Source: Pseudomonas costantinii
GTDB taxonomy: Bacteria; Pseudomonadota; Gammaproteobacteria; Pseudomonadales; Pseudomonadaceae
Assembly: GCF_001870435.1 (NCBI RefSeq)
Contig: NZ_MDDR01000036.1
Coordinates: forward strand, 177,803-241,802
DNA length: 64,000 nt
Reading direction: 5' to 3'
Positions 43,698 through 53,038 of the stretch are shown one piece after another (positions within the stretch are counted from its first letter, which is position 1; each line of letters starts with the position of its first letter). Made by a program: the position numbers and the translations under genes. Below the pieces are notes generated by a model. It was not told the DNA's origin. It searched no databases and was given only the letters and a program-made list of their open reading frames with translations.

Positions 43698-45230
43698 TCA
43701 ATCCTCTTTCGGAGGACTCAACTTCGCCCGTCGGCTTTCCTGATACCAGTGCAGCGCAATCAGGAGCAACGTCGGCACACCCAGCAGGCAGGTGATGATA
43801 AAGAAATTGTGGTAACCGAATTTCTCCACCATCACCCCCGAATACCCGCCGATCAAGCGAGGCAGCAACAGCATGATCGAACTGAGCAGAGCATATTGGG
43901 TGGCGGAGAATTTGAGGTTGGTCAGGCTCGACAGATAGGCGACAAACGCCGAGGTGGCCATTCCGGAGCTGAAGTTGTCCAGGGAAATGGTGAAGATCAG
44001 CATCTGCAGGTCCGGGCCCATGTCGGCGAGCATTACGAACAACAGGTTGGTCGCGGCCGAGGCGATGCCGCCGATAAACAGGATAGGCAAGATGCCGAAG
44101 CGCACAATCAGCAGGCCACCCATACCGGCGCCGAGCAGGGTCATGACCAGGCCGAAGATCTTGCTGACACCTGCAATCTGGTCCTTGGTAAAGCCCTGGT
44201 CGATGTAGAAAACGTTCGCCATTACGCCCATCACTGTGTCGGACATGCGGTAGGTCGCGATCAGCCCGAGCAGCAGCAATGCCTGCCAGCGGTAGCGCAG
44301 GATAAAGTCGTTGACCGGCGTCAGTACCGGCGCCAGACCCCGGCGGCCCATGGTCGAGAGGCAAAGGGTGGTGAGGATGATGTAGAGGATGGCGCGCAGG
44401 AAGGCGCGGTCTTCCATCAGTAGCTCCCACAGGCTGACGCCGTGGAACAGCACGCTGGCGAAGTCGGTGTTGTACAGCTGGGTGAACATCGCCGGTACCG
44501 ATACCAGCAACACGATCAACACAAATACAGAGACAAGCTGATGCGCGAAGCTGTAGCGGCCAGCCTGCAACTGGGTGCGCAGTGGCACATCGGGCTCACG
44601 CATGAAGAAGGTCGTCAGCAGTGCCGGGATCATCAGCACGCCGAACAGCACATAGGTGCCGGTCCACGCCGCATGTTGATAGTTGAAGCCGGTCGAGCCG
44701 AAACCTTCGGCAAAGAACAGTGCACCGGCCGTGGCCAGCAAGGCTGCGATGCGATAACCGGACATGTAGCTGGCGGCCAGGGCAGCCTGACGGCTGTCGT
44801 CGGCGATTTCCAGGCGATAGGCGTCTACGGCAATGTCTTGGGTGGCCGAAGCGAAGGCGACGATGACAGCAATGGCGATCAGCCAGGACAGGTGTTTCTG
44901 CGGGTCGCAGAACCCCATGCCGATCAACCCAAGGATCACCAGCGTCTGGGCAAGCACCAGCCAGGAGCGACGACGCCCCAGTTTACCGAGCAACGGCAGG
45001 CGCCATTGGTCGAGCAGCGGTGACCAGACCCATTTGAAGGCGTAGGCCAAGCCGATCAAGCTCGCATAACCGATGGTCTCGCGGGCCACACCGGCCTCGC
45101 GCAACCACACAGAAAGCGTCGAGAACACCAACATGTAAGGCAAGCCGGCGGCGAAGCCGAGCAACAGCAACACTAACGTCGAGGGGCTGGCATAGGCGGC
45201 GAGCGCGGCGCGCCAGGTTTTACGGGGCAT
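43698..45230 (-). CDS. ampG: AmpG-type muropeptide transporter
   Basis: A 510-residue MFS permease that imports anhydro-muropeptides for cell-wall recycling and AmpC induction. It begins with a short cytoplasmic stretch and GFAAGLPYMLVFSTLSVWLREAGVARETIG. Signatures include KWVWSPLLDQWRLP, GRRRSWLVLAQ and TQDIAVDAYRLEI. It is longer than E. coli AmpG (491). It reads toward proS across the REPIN. Confidence 0.9.
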   Translation of the reverse strand: MPRKTWRAALAAYASPSTLVLLLLGFAAGLPYMLVFSTLSVWLREAGVARETIGYASLIGLAYAFKWVWSPLLDQWRLPLLGKLGRRRSWLVLAQTLVILGLIGMGFCDPQKHLSWLIAIAVIVAFASATQDIAVDAYRLEIADDSRQAALAASYMSGYRIAALLATAGALFFAEGFGSTGFNYQHAAWTGTYVLFGVLMIPALLTTFFMREPDVPLRTQLQAGRYSFAHQLVSVFVLIVLLVSVPAMFTQLYNTDFASVLFHGVSLWELLMEDRAFLRAILYIILTTLCLSTMGRRGLAPVLTPVNDFILRYRWQALLLLGLIATYRMSDTVMGVMANVFYIDQGFTKDQIAGVSKIFGLVMTLLGAGMGGLLIVRFGILPILFIGGIASAATNLLFVMLADMGPDLQMLIFTISLDNFSSGMATSAFVAYLSSLTNLKFSATQYALLSSIMLLLPRLIGGYSGVMVEKFGYHNFFIITCLLGVPTLLLIALHWYQESRRAKLSPPKED

Positions 45231-45273
45231 GGGCTGGAGTCTGCCTCAGATTTGCGGAAACAAAGCGCGCACT

Positions 45274-45627
45274 CTAACCGCTGTGCTCTACCGGGCGCCA
45301 GCCATGACGCTGAATATCAACGCGATTGTTCAGGATACTGACACCTTCAGCGCGTAAACGCGCGCGTTGCTCGTCACCTGAGGCAGTGCCCACCGGCAGA
45401 CTTATCCGACCACCGGCACCCAGCACGCGGTGCCAGGGCAGCCGAGTGTCCTCGGGAAGCTGGCTCAGCGTGCGCCCAACCCAGCGGGCGGCGCGTCCCA
45501 GTCCCGCCAGATGTGCCAATTCGCCGTAACTCACCACGCAACCTTCGGGCACTTGCGCCAACGTCAGGTACAGCGCTGTACGACGCATCTCGGCGGGGCT
45601 TTGCGGGGTATCGGCGAGTCGATTCAT
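45274..45627 (-). CDS. Alkyltransferase-like (ATL) protein
   Basis: A 117-residue protein homologous to the DNA-binding domain of O6-alkylguanine alkyltransferase. The usual PCHRV active site is PWHRV here, so the methyl-accepting cysteine is Trp. This is the mark of ATL proteins, which bind O6-alkylguanine lesions and recruit nucleotide excision repair. The helix-turn-helix with the Arg finger (GLGRAARWVGRTL) is intact. The ATG at 45627 (MNRLADTPQS) is preferred over 45657. It lies 43 bases upstream of ampG's start on the same strand. Confidence 0.88.
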   Translation of the reverse strand: MNRLADTPQSPAEMRRTALYLTLAQVPEGCVVSYGELAHLAGLGRAARWVGRTLSQLPEDTRLPWHRVLGAGGRISLPVGTASGDEQRARLRAEGVSILNNRVDIQRHGWRPVEHSG

Positions 45628-45790
45628 TGTGGGTATATCCGTTGAGAACGTCGGCATCTTTGTAAGAAACGTCTGTAATTATCGCGATGAGTACTGAACT
45701 CGACACAAATCCCTGAGTCAGTCCTTGCTAAGACATTATCTAGCACGATAATGCCGCCTTTTTTGTCAAACTTGAGCCCCGAATCCGCTT

Positions 45791-46798
45791 ATGTTGTCCA
45801 GAACCCTGCTATGCCTTGCTGTTTTCAGCGCCTCCACGCCCTTGCTGGCCGACACCGTCTGGTTAAAGAACGGTGATCGCCTGACCGGTAAGATCAAGGT
45901 CTTCGACGGTGGCAAATTGCTGATCCAGACCGACTACGCAGGGGCGATCCCGGTGGACTGGAAACAGGTAAAAACCCTGGAAAGCGACCAGGAGTTGCTG
46001 GTCAAACAGGACGCCTACACCGGTGAGAAGGCCAAATCCCTGAAAGCTGCGGATGACGGCAAGGTCGTCCTGGTCAATGGCGAGGCGCCCAAGACCGTGG
46101 AGCTGGCGAGTATCCAGCAGATCATCAAGCCCAAGCCTGTGATCGAAGACCTGGTGTGGAAGGGTAATGTCGACTTGGCGCTGGACTACAAGCGTGCGGA
46201 AAAAGACACCAACGACTACGACATTGACTTCAAGACCACGGCCCGTCACGGCGAGTGGCGCCATACCGCTAAGGGCGAGTACAACCGCGAGTTCCAGGAT
46301 GACGTCACCACCACCGACAACTGGGCCCTGGAATACGATCTGGATCGTTTCATCACCGAACACTGGTTCTGGCAGGGCCGTCTGACCTATAAGCAAGACA
46401 GGGTGGAAGACCTGTCCCGCCAACGTACTGTCGGCACTGGCCCGGGCTATCAGTTCTGGGACGATGAGCTGGGTGCGTTCTCCCTGGGATCGCTGGTTAA
46501 CCGAACCGATTACGAATATGCCAGCGGCGGTAAAGACAACTTCTATTCCCTGGCCATGAAGTGGAACTACAACCGCTACCTGGTGGGCAAGACCGTCGAG
46601 TTCTTCACCACCGGGGAGTTGGGCAAACCTATCGGCGGGCCTGCCGAGTATTCCCTGGATGCGCAAATGGGCCTGCGCTACAAGGTCACCGAGTGGGCCT
46701 CGCTCAATCTCAAGGCCGAGCGCGACATTATCAGTGGCAACTCGGAAAGCAGTTTGAGCAAAACCCGCTATACCGCAGGGTTTGGTGTGGCCTGGTAA
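45791..46798 (+). CDS. DUF481 outer-membrane protein (YdiY-like)
   Basis: A 335-residue exported protein. The signal peptide ends near residue 20 (ASTPLLADTVW). An N-terminal region (DTVWLKNGDRLTGKIKVFDGG) is followed by a DUF481 beta-barrel-like domain rich in alternating polar and aromatic residues (GNVDLALDYKRAEKDTND, WFWQGRLTYKQDRVEDLS), ending in Trp. Relatives include salt-induced outer-membrane proteins. Function is inferred only at the level of outer-membrane location. Confidence 0.85.
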   Translation: MLSRTLLCLAVFSASTPLLADTVWLKNGDRLTGKIKVFDGGKLLIQTDYAGAIPVDWKQVKTLESDQELLVKQDAYTGEKAKSLKAADDGKVVLVNGEAPKTVELASIQQIIKPKPVIEDLVWKGNVDLALDYKRAEKDTNDYDIDFKTTARHGEWRHTAKGEYNREFQDDVTTTDNWALEYDLDRFITEHWFWQGRLTYKQDRVEDLSRQRTVGTGPGYQFWDDELGAFSLGSLVNRTDYEYASGGKDNFYSLAMKWNYNRYLVGKTVEFFTTGELGKPIGGPAEYSLDAQMGLRYKVTEWASLNLKAERDIISGNSESSLSKTRYTAGFGVAW

Positions 46799-46914
46799 TA
46801 AGGTCCAATAAAACCAGACGCAGAGGCTCTGGCAACCTGCGTGGATATTGATTACCTTGTGTTGAGATCCATTCCCATATGCTATGGGCGGTTGAATACC
46901 CGAGGAGTCATACG

Positions 46915-47646
46915 TTGAGCGCGCACGTTGCCAAGAACGCCCGAGAGCTGTTGCTCAAGGAATACCGTGGGGCTCTCTCCACATTGTCCAAAGCCATGCC
47001 AGGCTTTCCCTTTGGCTCGGTCGTGCCTTATTGCCTGGACGAACAGGGTCGCCCGCTGATCCTGATCAGCCGCATCGCCCAGCACACCCACAACTTGCAA
47101 AAAGACCCCAAGTGCTCGCTGTTGGTGGGGGAGCGCGAGGCCGATGATGTGCAGGCGGTAGGGCGCCTGACCTACCTGGCCGAAGCCGAGAAACTTGAGG
47201 GGGAGGCTGCCATTGAGGCGGCGGCCGAGCGTTATTACCGCTATTTCCCCGATTCGGCCAACTATCACAAGGCCCACGATTTTGACTTCTGGGTGCTCAA
47301 GCCGGTACGCCACCGTTATATCGGTGGGTTTGGTGCGATTCATTGGATCGATCAATTGACTCTGGCCAACCCGTTCGCGGGTAAAGCCGAGCGCAGCATG
47401 ATCGAACACATGAACAGCGACCATACCAAGGCGATTGCCCATTACGTCGAGCTTACGGGGTTGCCAACCTCCGAACCTGCGCTCTTGGCCGGTATCGACA
47501 GCGAAGGCATGCACCTGCGCATTGGTCAGTCATTGCATTGGCTGCCGTTCGCAGAGTCTTGCAACACGCCGACACAAGTGCGCGAAGCCCTGGTTTCATT
47601 GGCTCACGCTGAGACCTGGCCGAAAAAAACAGCCGCTAACGCTTGA
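46915..47646 (+). CDS. HugZ-like FMN/haem-utilisation family protein
   Basis: A 243-residue cytoplasmic protein. The N-terminal split-barrel (PNPOx-like, about 15-150) contains FPFGSVVPYCLDEQGRPLILI. The C-terminal DUF2470 domain contains MIEHMNSDHTKAIAHYVELTG. This architecture is shared with HugZ-type haem oxygenases, though many members bind flavin. TTG at 46915 is chosen: GAGGAG lies seven bases before it, while ATG at 46879 has no such site. A haem role is a family-level inference. Confidence 0.82.
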   Translation: MSAHVAKNARELLLKEYRGALSTLSKAMPGFPFGSVVPYCLDEQGRPLILISRIAQHTHNLQKDPKCSLLVGEREADDVQAVGRLTYLAEAEKLEGEAAIEAAAERYYRYFPDSANYHKAHDFDFWVLKPVRHRYIGGFGAIHWIDQLTLANPFAGKAERSMIEHMNSDHTKAIAHYVELTGLPTSEPALLAGIDSEGMHLRIGQSLHWLPFAESCNTPTQVREALVSLAHAETWPKKTAANA

Positions 47647-47712
47647 ATTCACGAAATGGCGACGTCATCTAAGGTGGACTGGCAAGGCATTCTTGCGTTG
47701 AGGAACCATTTG

Positions 47713-48189
47713 ATGCGCCCTTTTTTATTGCTCTTTCTGCTGTTCCCGGTGTTGGAGCTGTTCGTATTCGTTCAAGTCAGCAGCGCGATCGGGTTTTTCC
47801 CGGCTTTGTTGTTGATCATTATCGGCTCGATGCTCGGCGTTCTGGTGCTGCGCGTCGCCGGCCTGGCCACGGCGCTGCGTGCGCGTGAAAGTCTGAATCG
47901 CGGCGAATTGCCGGCCCAGACCATGCTCGAAGGCTTGATGATGGCCCTGGCAGGCGGTTTGCTGATCCTGCCGGGTTTCATCAGCGATGTGGTGGGTCTG
48001 GTCATGTTGTTACCATTCACTCGCAAGCTGCTGGCCGGCAAGATGCGTCAGCGCGCCGAAGAGGCTGCCATTCGCCAGCGTGCCTTCGCCGACGACCTGC
48101 AATCCCGTGGTGGCCCGGCTCCGCGCCAGCCGCTGGGGCGTGAAGGTGATGTGATCGAAGGCGAGTTTGAACACCGCGACAGCAAATAA
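47713..48189 (+). CDS. fxsA: FxsA family membrane protein
   Basis: A 158-residue inner-membrane protein with about three transmembrane helices (FLLLFLLFPVLELFVFVQVS, ALLLIIIGSMLGVLVLRVAG, GGLLILPGFISDVVGLVMLL) and a basic C-terminal tail. Loss of E. coli FxsA lets phage T7 exclusion by F increase. The ATG at 47713 (MRPFLLLF) has GAGGAACC upstream; the frame extends to 47656 without support. It lies upstream of groES, as in other gammaproteobacteria. Confidence 0.88.
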   Translation: MRPFLLLFLLFPVLELFVFVQVSSAIGFFPALLLIIIGSMLGVLVLRVAGLATALRARESLNRGELPAQTMLEGLMMALAGGLLILPGFISDVVGLVMLLPFTRKLLAGKMRQRAEEAAIRQRAFADDLQSRGGPAPRQPLGREGDVIEGEFEHRDSK

Positions 48190-48200
48190 CCGCTTCACTG

Positions 48201-48230
48201 GCACGGCACCTTCGGGTGCCGTGTTGCTTT
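48201..48230 (+). terminator. Terminator after fxsA
   Basis: ACGGCACC-TTCG-GGTGCCGT followed by GTTGCTTTT. Confidence 0.75.
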
Positions 48231-48265
48231 TGCCCGGCGGCAGACACAAAAAAATTCCGCTGTGG

Positions 48266-48296
48266 CCCCTTGTAATAAGCTTATGCGCCCTTATGT
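48266..48296 (+). promoter_or_regulatory. Candidate heat-shock (sigma-32) promoter of groES-groEL
   Basis: CCCCTTGTA at 48266-48274 and CCCTTATGT at 48288-48296 resemble sigma-32 -35 (CTTGAAA) and -10 (CCCCATNT) with about 12 bases between. The leader to groES is about 135 bases. Confidence 0.5.
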
Positions 48297-48436
48297 AACG
48301 GTCACCGCAAGGTTTCTGGTGGCGACACCAGACAGACTTCCGCGTCTTGCTTGGCGAGGCGCGACCGGCACAGCCGGAATACAACCCGCCGGTACTGATA
48401 CCGGCCGATGAAAAACACAATTAGGAGAGATCGACA

Positions 48437-48733
48437 ATGAGCAAGCTTCGTCCTCTGCACGACCGCGTCGTAATCCGTCGCAGCGAAGAAGAAAAGAAAA
48501 CCGCTGGCGGTATCGTTCTGCCGGGTTCGGCTGCTGAAAAAGCCAACCACGGTGTGATCGTCGCTGCAGGCCCAGGCAAGACTCTGGAAAGCGGTGATGT
48601 ACGTGCGCTGGCCGTTAAAGTCGGTGACAAGGTTGTATTCGGCCCTTACTCCGGCAGCAACACTGTGAAAGTCGACGGCGAAGACCTGCTGGTTATGGCT
48701 GAGAACGAGATTCTCGCTGTTCTGGAAGACTGA
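48437..48733 (+). CDS. groS: Co-chaperonin GroES
   Basis: A 98-residue lid protein that caps GroEL. The start MSKLRPLHDRVVIRRSEEE and the mobile-loop KKTAGGIVLPG are typical, as is the closing VMAENEILAVLED. TAGGAGAGAT lies upstream. groEL follows 50 bases later. Confidence 0.98.
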   Translation: MSKLRPLHDRVVIRRSEEEKKTAGGIVLPGSAAEKANHGVIVAAGPGKTLESGDVRALAVKVGDKVVFGPYSGSNTVKVDGEDLLVMAENEILAVLED

Positions 48734-48783
48734 TTTCCCCGCTCATTTTCCCGTTACTACAAAGTATTTAAGGAATATCGATC

Positions 48784-50430
<1,647 letters not shown>

Positions 50431-50450
50431 GCCAGCCTTACCCGGCACTT

Positions 50451-50488
50451 AAAAAACCCCGCCTGCAGTGATGCAGGCGGGGTTTTTT
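50451..50488. terminator. Strong terminator after groEL
   Basis: A perfect 17-base stem (AAAAAACCCCGCCTGCA and complement) with loop GTGA and T-run. It could also serve the convergent small gene. Confidence 0.95.
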
Positions 50489-50506
50489 TATGGGGCCGAT
50501 AACGGG

Positions 50507-50890
50507 TCAGCCGACGGAGCGGCGGCCCAGCAGCTTCTTGAACGTCATTCCCCGCGCGAGGAGGTGCTGGGGAGGCGGCATAAGTGCCAGGGGTTGCGGT
50601 GCAGCAGCTTGGTTGAGTGGGCGATGGACAGGCAGGTGCGCGAGTTTTTCAGAGCAGGCGAGCCTGGGCCACTCCCGATGGCCGGACATGACCGCCATGC
50701 CCAGCCGTTTCAGGGCGTTGGCGTAGTAGTCATGGGCGTTGGTCTTGACGAAATAGCTGCCGCTGCCGCATTTAGTGGACAGCAAAGGCGTCGCCTGGCT
50801 AAAGGCTGACGCGTTGCTCGCCAGCAGTGAGCCGGCAGCGATGCACAGTGACAACGTCAGCCCTGGCAAAGGGTTTTTCGGGGGACGCAT
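50507..50890 (-). CDS. Small exported protein, unknown function
   Basis: A 127-residue predicted secreted protein. The signal peptide (MRPPKNPLPGLTLSLCIAAG to about SNASA) has a clear basic-hydrophobic pattern. The mature part has two cysteines (STKCGSGSYFVKTNAHDYYA, RLACSEKL) and a proline-rich stretch (AAAPQPLALMPPPQH). I do not recognise it. GGAGAG precedes the ATG; an in-frame start at 50905 adds five residues. It converges on groEL across the strong terminator. Confidence 0.55.
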   Translation of the reverse strand: MRPPKNPLPGLTLSLCIAAGSLLASNASAFSQATPLLSTKCGSGSYFVKTNAHDYYANALKRLGMAVMSGHREWPRLACSEKLAHLPVHRPLNQAAAPQPLALMPPPQHLLARGMTFKKLLGRRSVG

Positions 50891-50973
50891 GAATGGGCTC
50901 TCCAACCTGCAATTCAGGTGGGGAGGTTACGAGCAATGCGGACACCTCACTGTCACAGGCTGTAACAGGCTAG

Positions 50974-52272
50974 TTACAACGGCCGTAGTGGCAGGACCAG
51001 GCTCATGCGTGCGCCGCCAAGCGGGCTGCGGGTGACCGACAGTTCGCCGCGATGCCACTGGGTGGCGCGTTTGGCCAGCGCCAACCCGAGGCCGAAGCCG
51101 CCGGGCTCGTCGCCCCCCATAGAAAGTCGTACAAAAGGTTCGAAAATTTTCTCGCGATTTTCCGCCAGTACGCCGGGGCCGTCGTCGTCCACATGCAGCA
51201 CCAAGTGGTGTTCGCCGTGGTAAGCGGCGCTGACGCACACCTGGTCGCGCGCATAGGTGATGGCGTTGCTCAACAGGTTGCGCACAATCAGGTGCAGCAA
51301 GGCTCGGTCGCCGATCAGTTCCAGGTGTGCAGGCTCGGTTTCCAGGCTCAATCGACGATGATGCCCGTCCAGCAGTGCAAACTCTTGGTGCAGCCAGTCG
51401 CGCAGGTTGATCGGCTCATGCTGCAGGTCGGTGGGTGCGCCGGCCAGGCGGGCAAAGGCCAAACTGGCGCGAACCAGGGCTTCAAGCTCTTCGACATCGG
51501 TGTGCAAGCGTTCTTGAAGGCGGGTACGCGTGAGCGGGTCCTCGCTTTTTCCCAGCAGCGTCAAGGCGAAGCGCATTCGAGCCAGTGGTGTGCGCAGTTC
51601 GTGGGACACCGCCTGGGAAACTTCGCGGTGGCGTTCGTTCATGGCAGTGATGTCCTGCGCATGTTGTTGCAGCGTCAGGAGTAACGGCGTCCATTCCTTG
51701 CCCATGGCGGGCAGCATGGTATTGGGTGTTCGCGCCAGTGTGCCAAGGCACGTGTTGATTGCTGCAAGGTCGGCGATGCGCCGGCGGCGTTCACGTAAAC
51801 TGATCCACAGCAGCAGCGCCAACGGCAGGCCCGCGACACACGCAGTCACCCAATAGACGGGAAATTGCAGCAGGTCTTTGACTACGGCCGTTCCCCATAT
51901 CGGGCCGAGCTGGATCAGTGTGTTGGCGTCTAGCGGGAAGTAGGTGGTGTCCTCATCGCTGTTCTGCGCCGGTTGCTGATGTTTCAGCATTATCAGCGCC
52001 TCGGGCGGCAACTCGACCTCATCCAGCGTCACCAGTTTCACAGGGTACTGAAAGCGTGCGCGCAGCATTTCCATGTGCGGCTCGCGTTGTTCGACAGGCA
52101 GGGCCTTGAGTTGCTCCGCCACCAGGTAGCCGGGCCCGGCCATCAGGCGCAAAAAGCTGTAGTCACCTATATACACCGAGGCATTGGCGCACAGCCACAA
52201 TAGATAAAACGTCAATGCGGCCCAGCTTGTGCCCGCCACAGCCGCCATCCATGGTCGCACCTTAGACCGCAT
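50974..52272 (-). CDS. Sensor histidine kinase, RstB-like
   Basis: A 432-residue inner-membrane kinase. Two membrane helices (about 10-30 and 148-168) flank a periplasmic domain. A HAMP-like linker is followed by the HisKA box SHELRTPLARMRFAL and HATPase motifs NLLSNAITYA, DDDGPGV and GFGLGLALAKRA. The ATG at 52272 overlaps the regulator stop by 11 bases, with GGGGAC upstream. Its signal is unknown; the RstB likeness rests on overall layout and its pairing with an OmpR-type regulator. Confidence 0.87.
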   Translation of the reverse strand: MRSKVRPWMAAVAGTSWAALTFYLLWLCANASVYIGDYSFLRLMAGPGYLVAEQLKALPVEQREPHMEMLRARFQYPVKLVTLDEVELPPEALIMLKHQQPAQNSDEDTTYFPLDANTLIQLGPIWGTAVVKDLLQFPVYWVTACVAGLPLALLLWISLRERRRRIADLAAINTCLGTLARTPNTMLPAMGKEWTPLLLTLQQHAQDITAMNERHREVSQAVSHELRTPLARMRFALTLLGKSEDPLTRTRLQERLHTDVEELEALVRASLAFARLAGAPTDLQHEPINLRDWLHQEFALLDGHHRRLSLETEPAHLELIGDRALLHLIVRNLLSNAITYARDQVCVSAAYHGEHHLVLHVDDDGPGVLAENREKIFEPFVRLSMGGDEPGGFGLGLALAKRATQWHRGELSVTRSPLGGARMSLVLPLRPL

Positions 52273-52960
52273 GTTGAGTCCCCTGGGGAATTTCGACAAA
52301 CAGATAGCCTTGGGCCGTGATGGTCTGAATGGTCACAGGGCACTCCAGGTTCATCAGCTTTTTACGCAAGCGCGACACGCGCATATCAATGGAGCGATTG
52401 AGCCCGTCGTATTCCAGGCCGCGCAAGCTCTGAAGCAGTTTTTCCCGCGTCAGTAACACGCCGCAGTGTCGGGCGAAAATCGCGAGTAGCTCGAACTCGG
52501 CAACCGAAAACTGCAATGGGGTTTCATCGAGCCAGGCGAAATGGCTGTTCAGCTCCAATCGAAAAGCCCCCCACTGGTAATAAGTGCGAGGGGCCTGAGG
52601 ATGGCGGCGTAGCAGGGAGCGAATCCGGGCCAGCAACAGCAGCGGATCGACGGGCTTGACCACATAATCGTCCGCACCCACGTTGAACCCCGTCAACTGC
52701 TCGGCGTTTTCATCCAGCGCCGTCATCATCAGGATCAGACCGGGGTAGCTGTCGCGAATTTGCCGACACAGAGTAAAGCCGTCGATGCCTGGCAACATCA
52801 CATCCAGGATCAACAATGCCGGCTGTTCGTCGTGAATGCGTTGGGCGGCGCGGTCGCCGCGGTGTTCCACAGCGACGGTAAAACCTTCGGCGCGCAGGAA
52901 CTCGGCCGTCAACGCGGCCAGTGGGCGGTCGTCTTCAATTAGCAGCAGGGTGTCGGACAT
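52262..52960 (-). CDS. OmpR-family response regulator, RstA-like
   Basis: A 232-residue regulator. The receiver has acidic residues in LIEDDRP and phospho-acceptor Asp53 (LILDVMLPGIDGF). A winged-helix domain (about 130-225) includes FSVAEFELLAIFARHCGVLLTREKLL and RSIDMRVSRLRKKL. It is co-transcribed with the overlapping kinase gene. Targets are unknown. Confidence 0.9.
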   Translation of the reverse strand: MSDTLLLIEDDRPLAALTAEFLRAEGFTVAVEHRGDRAAQRIHDEQPALLILDVMLPGIDGFTLCRQIRDSYPGLILMMTALDENAEQLTGFNVGADDYVVKPVDPLLLLARIRSLLRRHPQAPRTYYQWGAFRLELNSHFAWLDETPLQFSVAEFELLAIFARHCGVLLTREKLLQSLRGLEYDGLNRSIDMRVSRLRKKLMNLECPVTIQTITAQGYLFVEIPQGTQHAV

Positions 52961-53001
52961 GAAAGGGCGCCGTCGCCGGAGGATGGGCGCAAGTGTTACG
53001 C

Positions 53002-53025
53002 CCTTGCCCTGGGAGAGGCAAGGGG
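53002..53025. terminator. Hairpin between the ltaS-like and regulator genes
   Basis: CCCTTGCC and GGCAAGGG with an eight-base loop lie in the 78-base gap and may separate the two minus-strand transcripts; no U-run. Confidence 0.4.
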
Positions 53026-53038
53026 GCTGGTGGGACTG

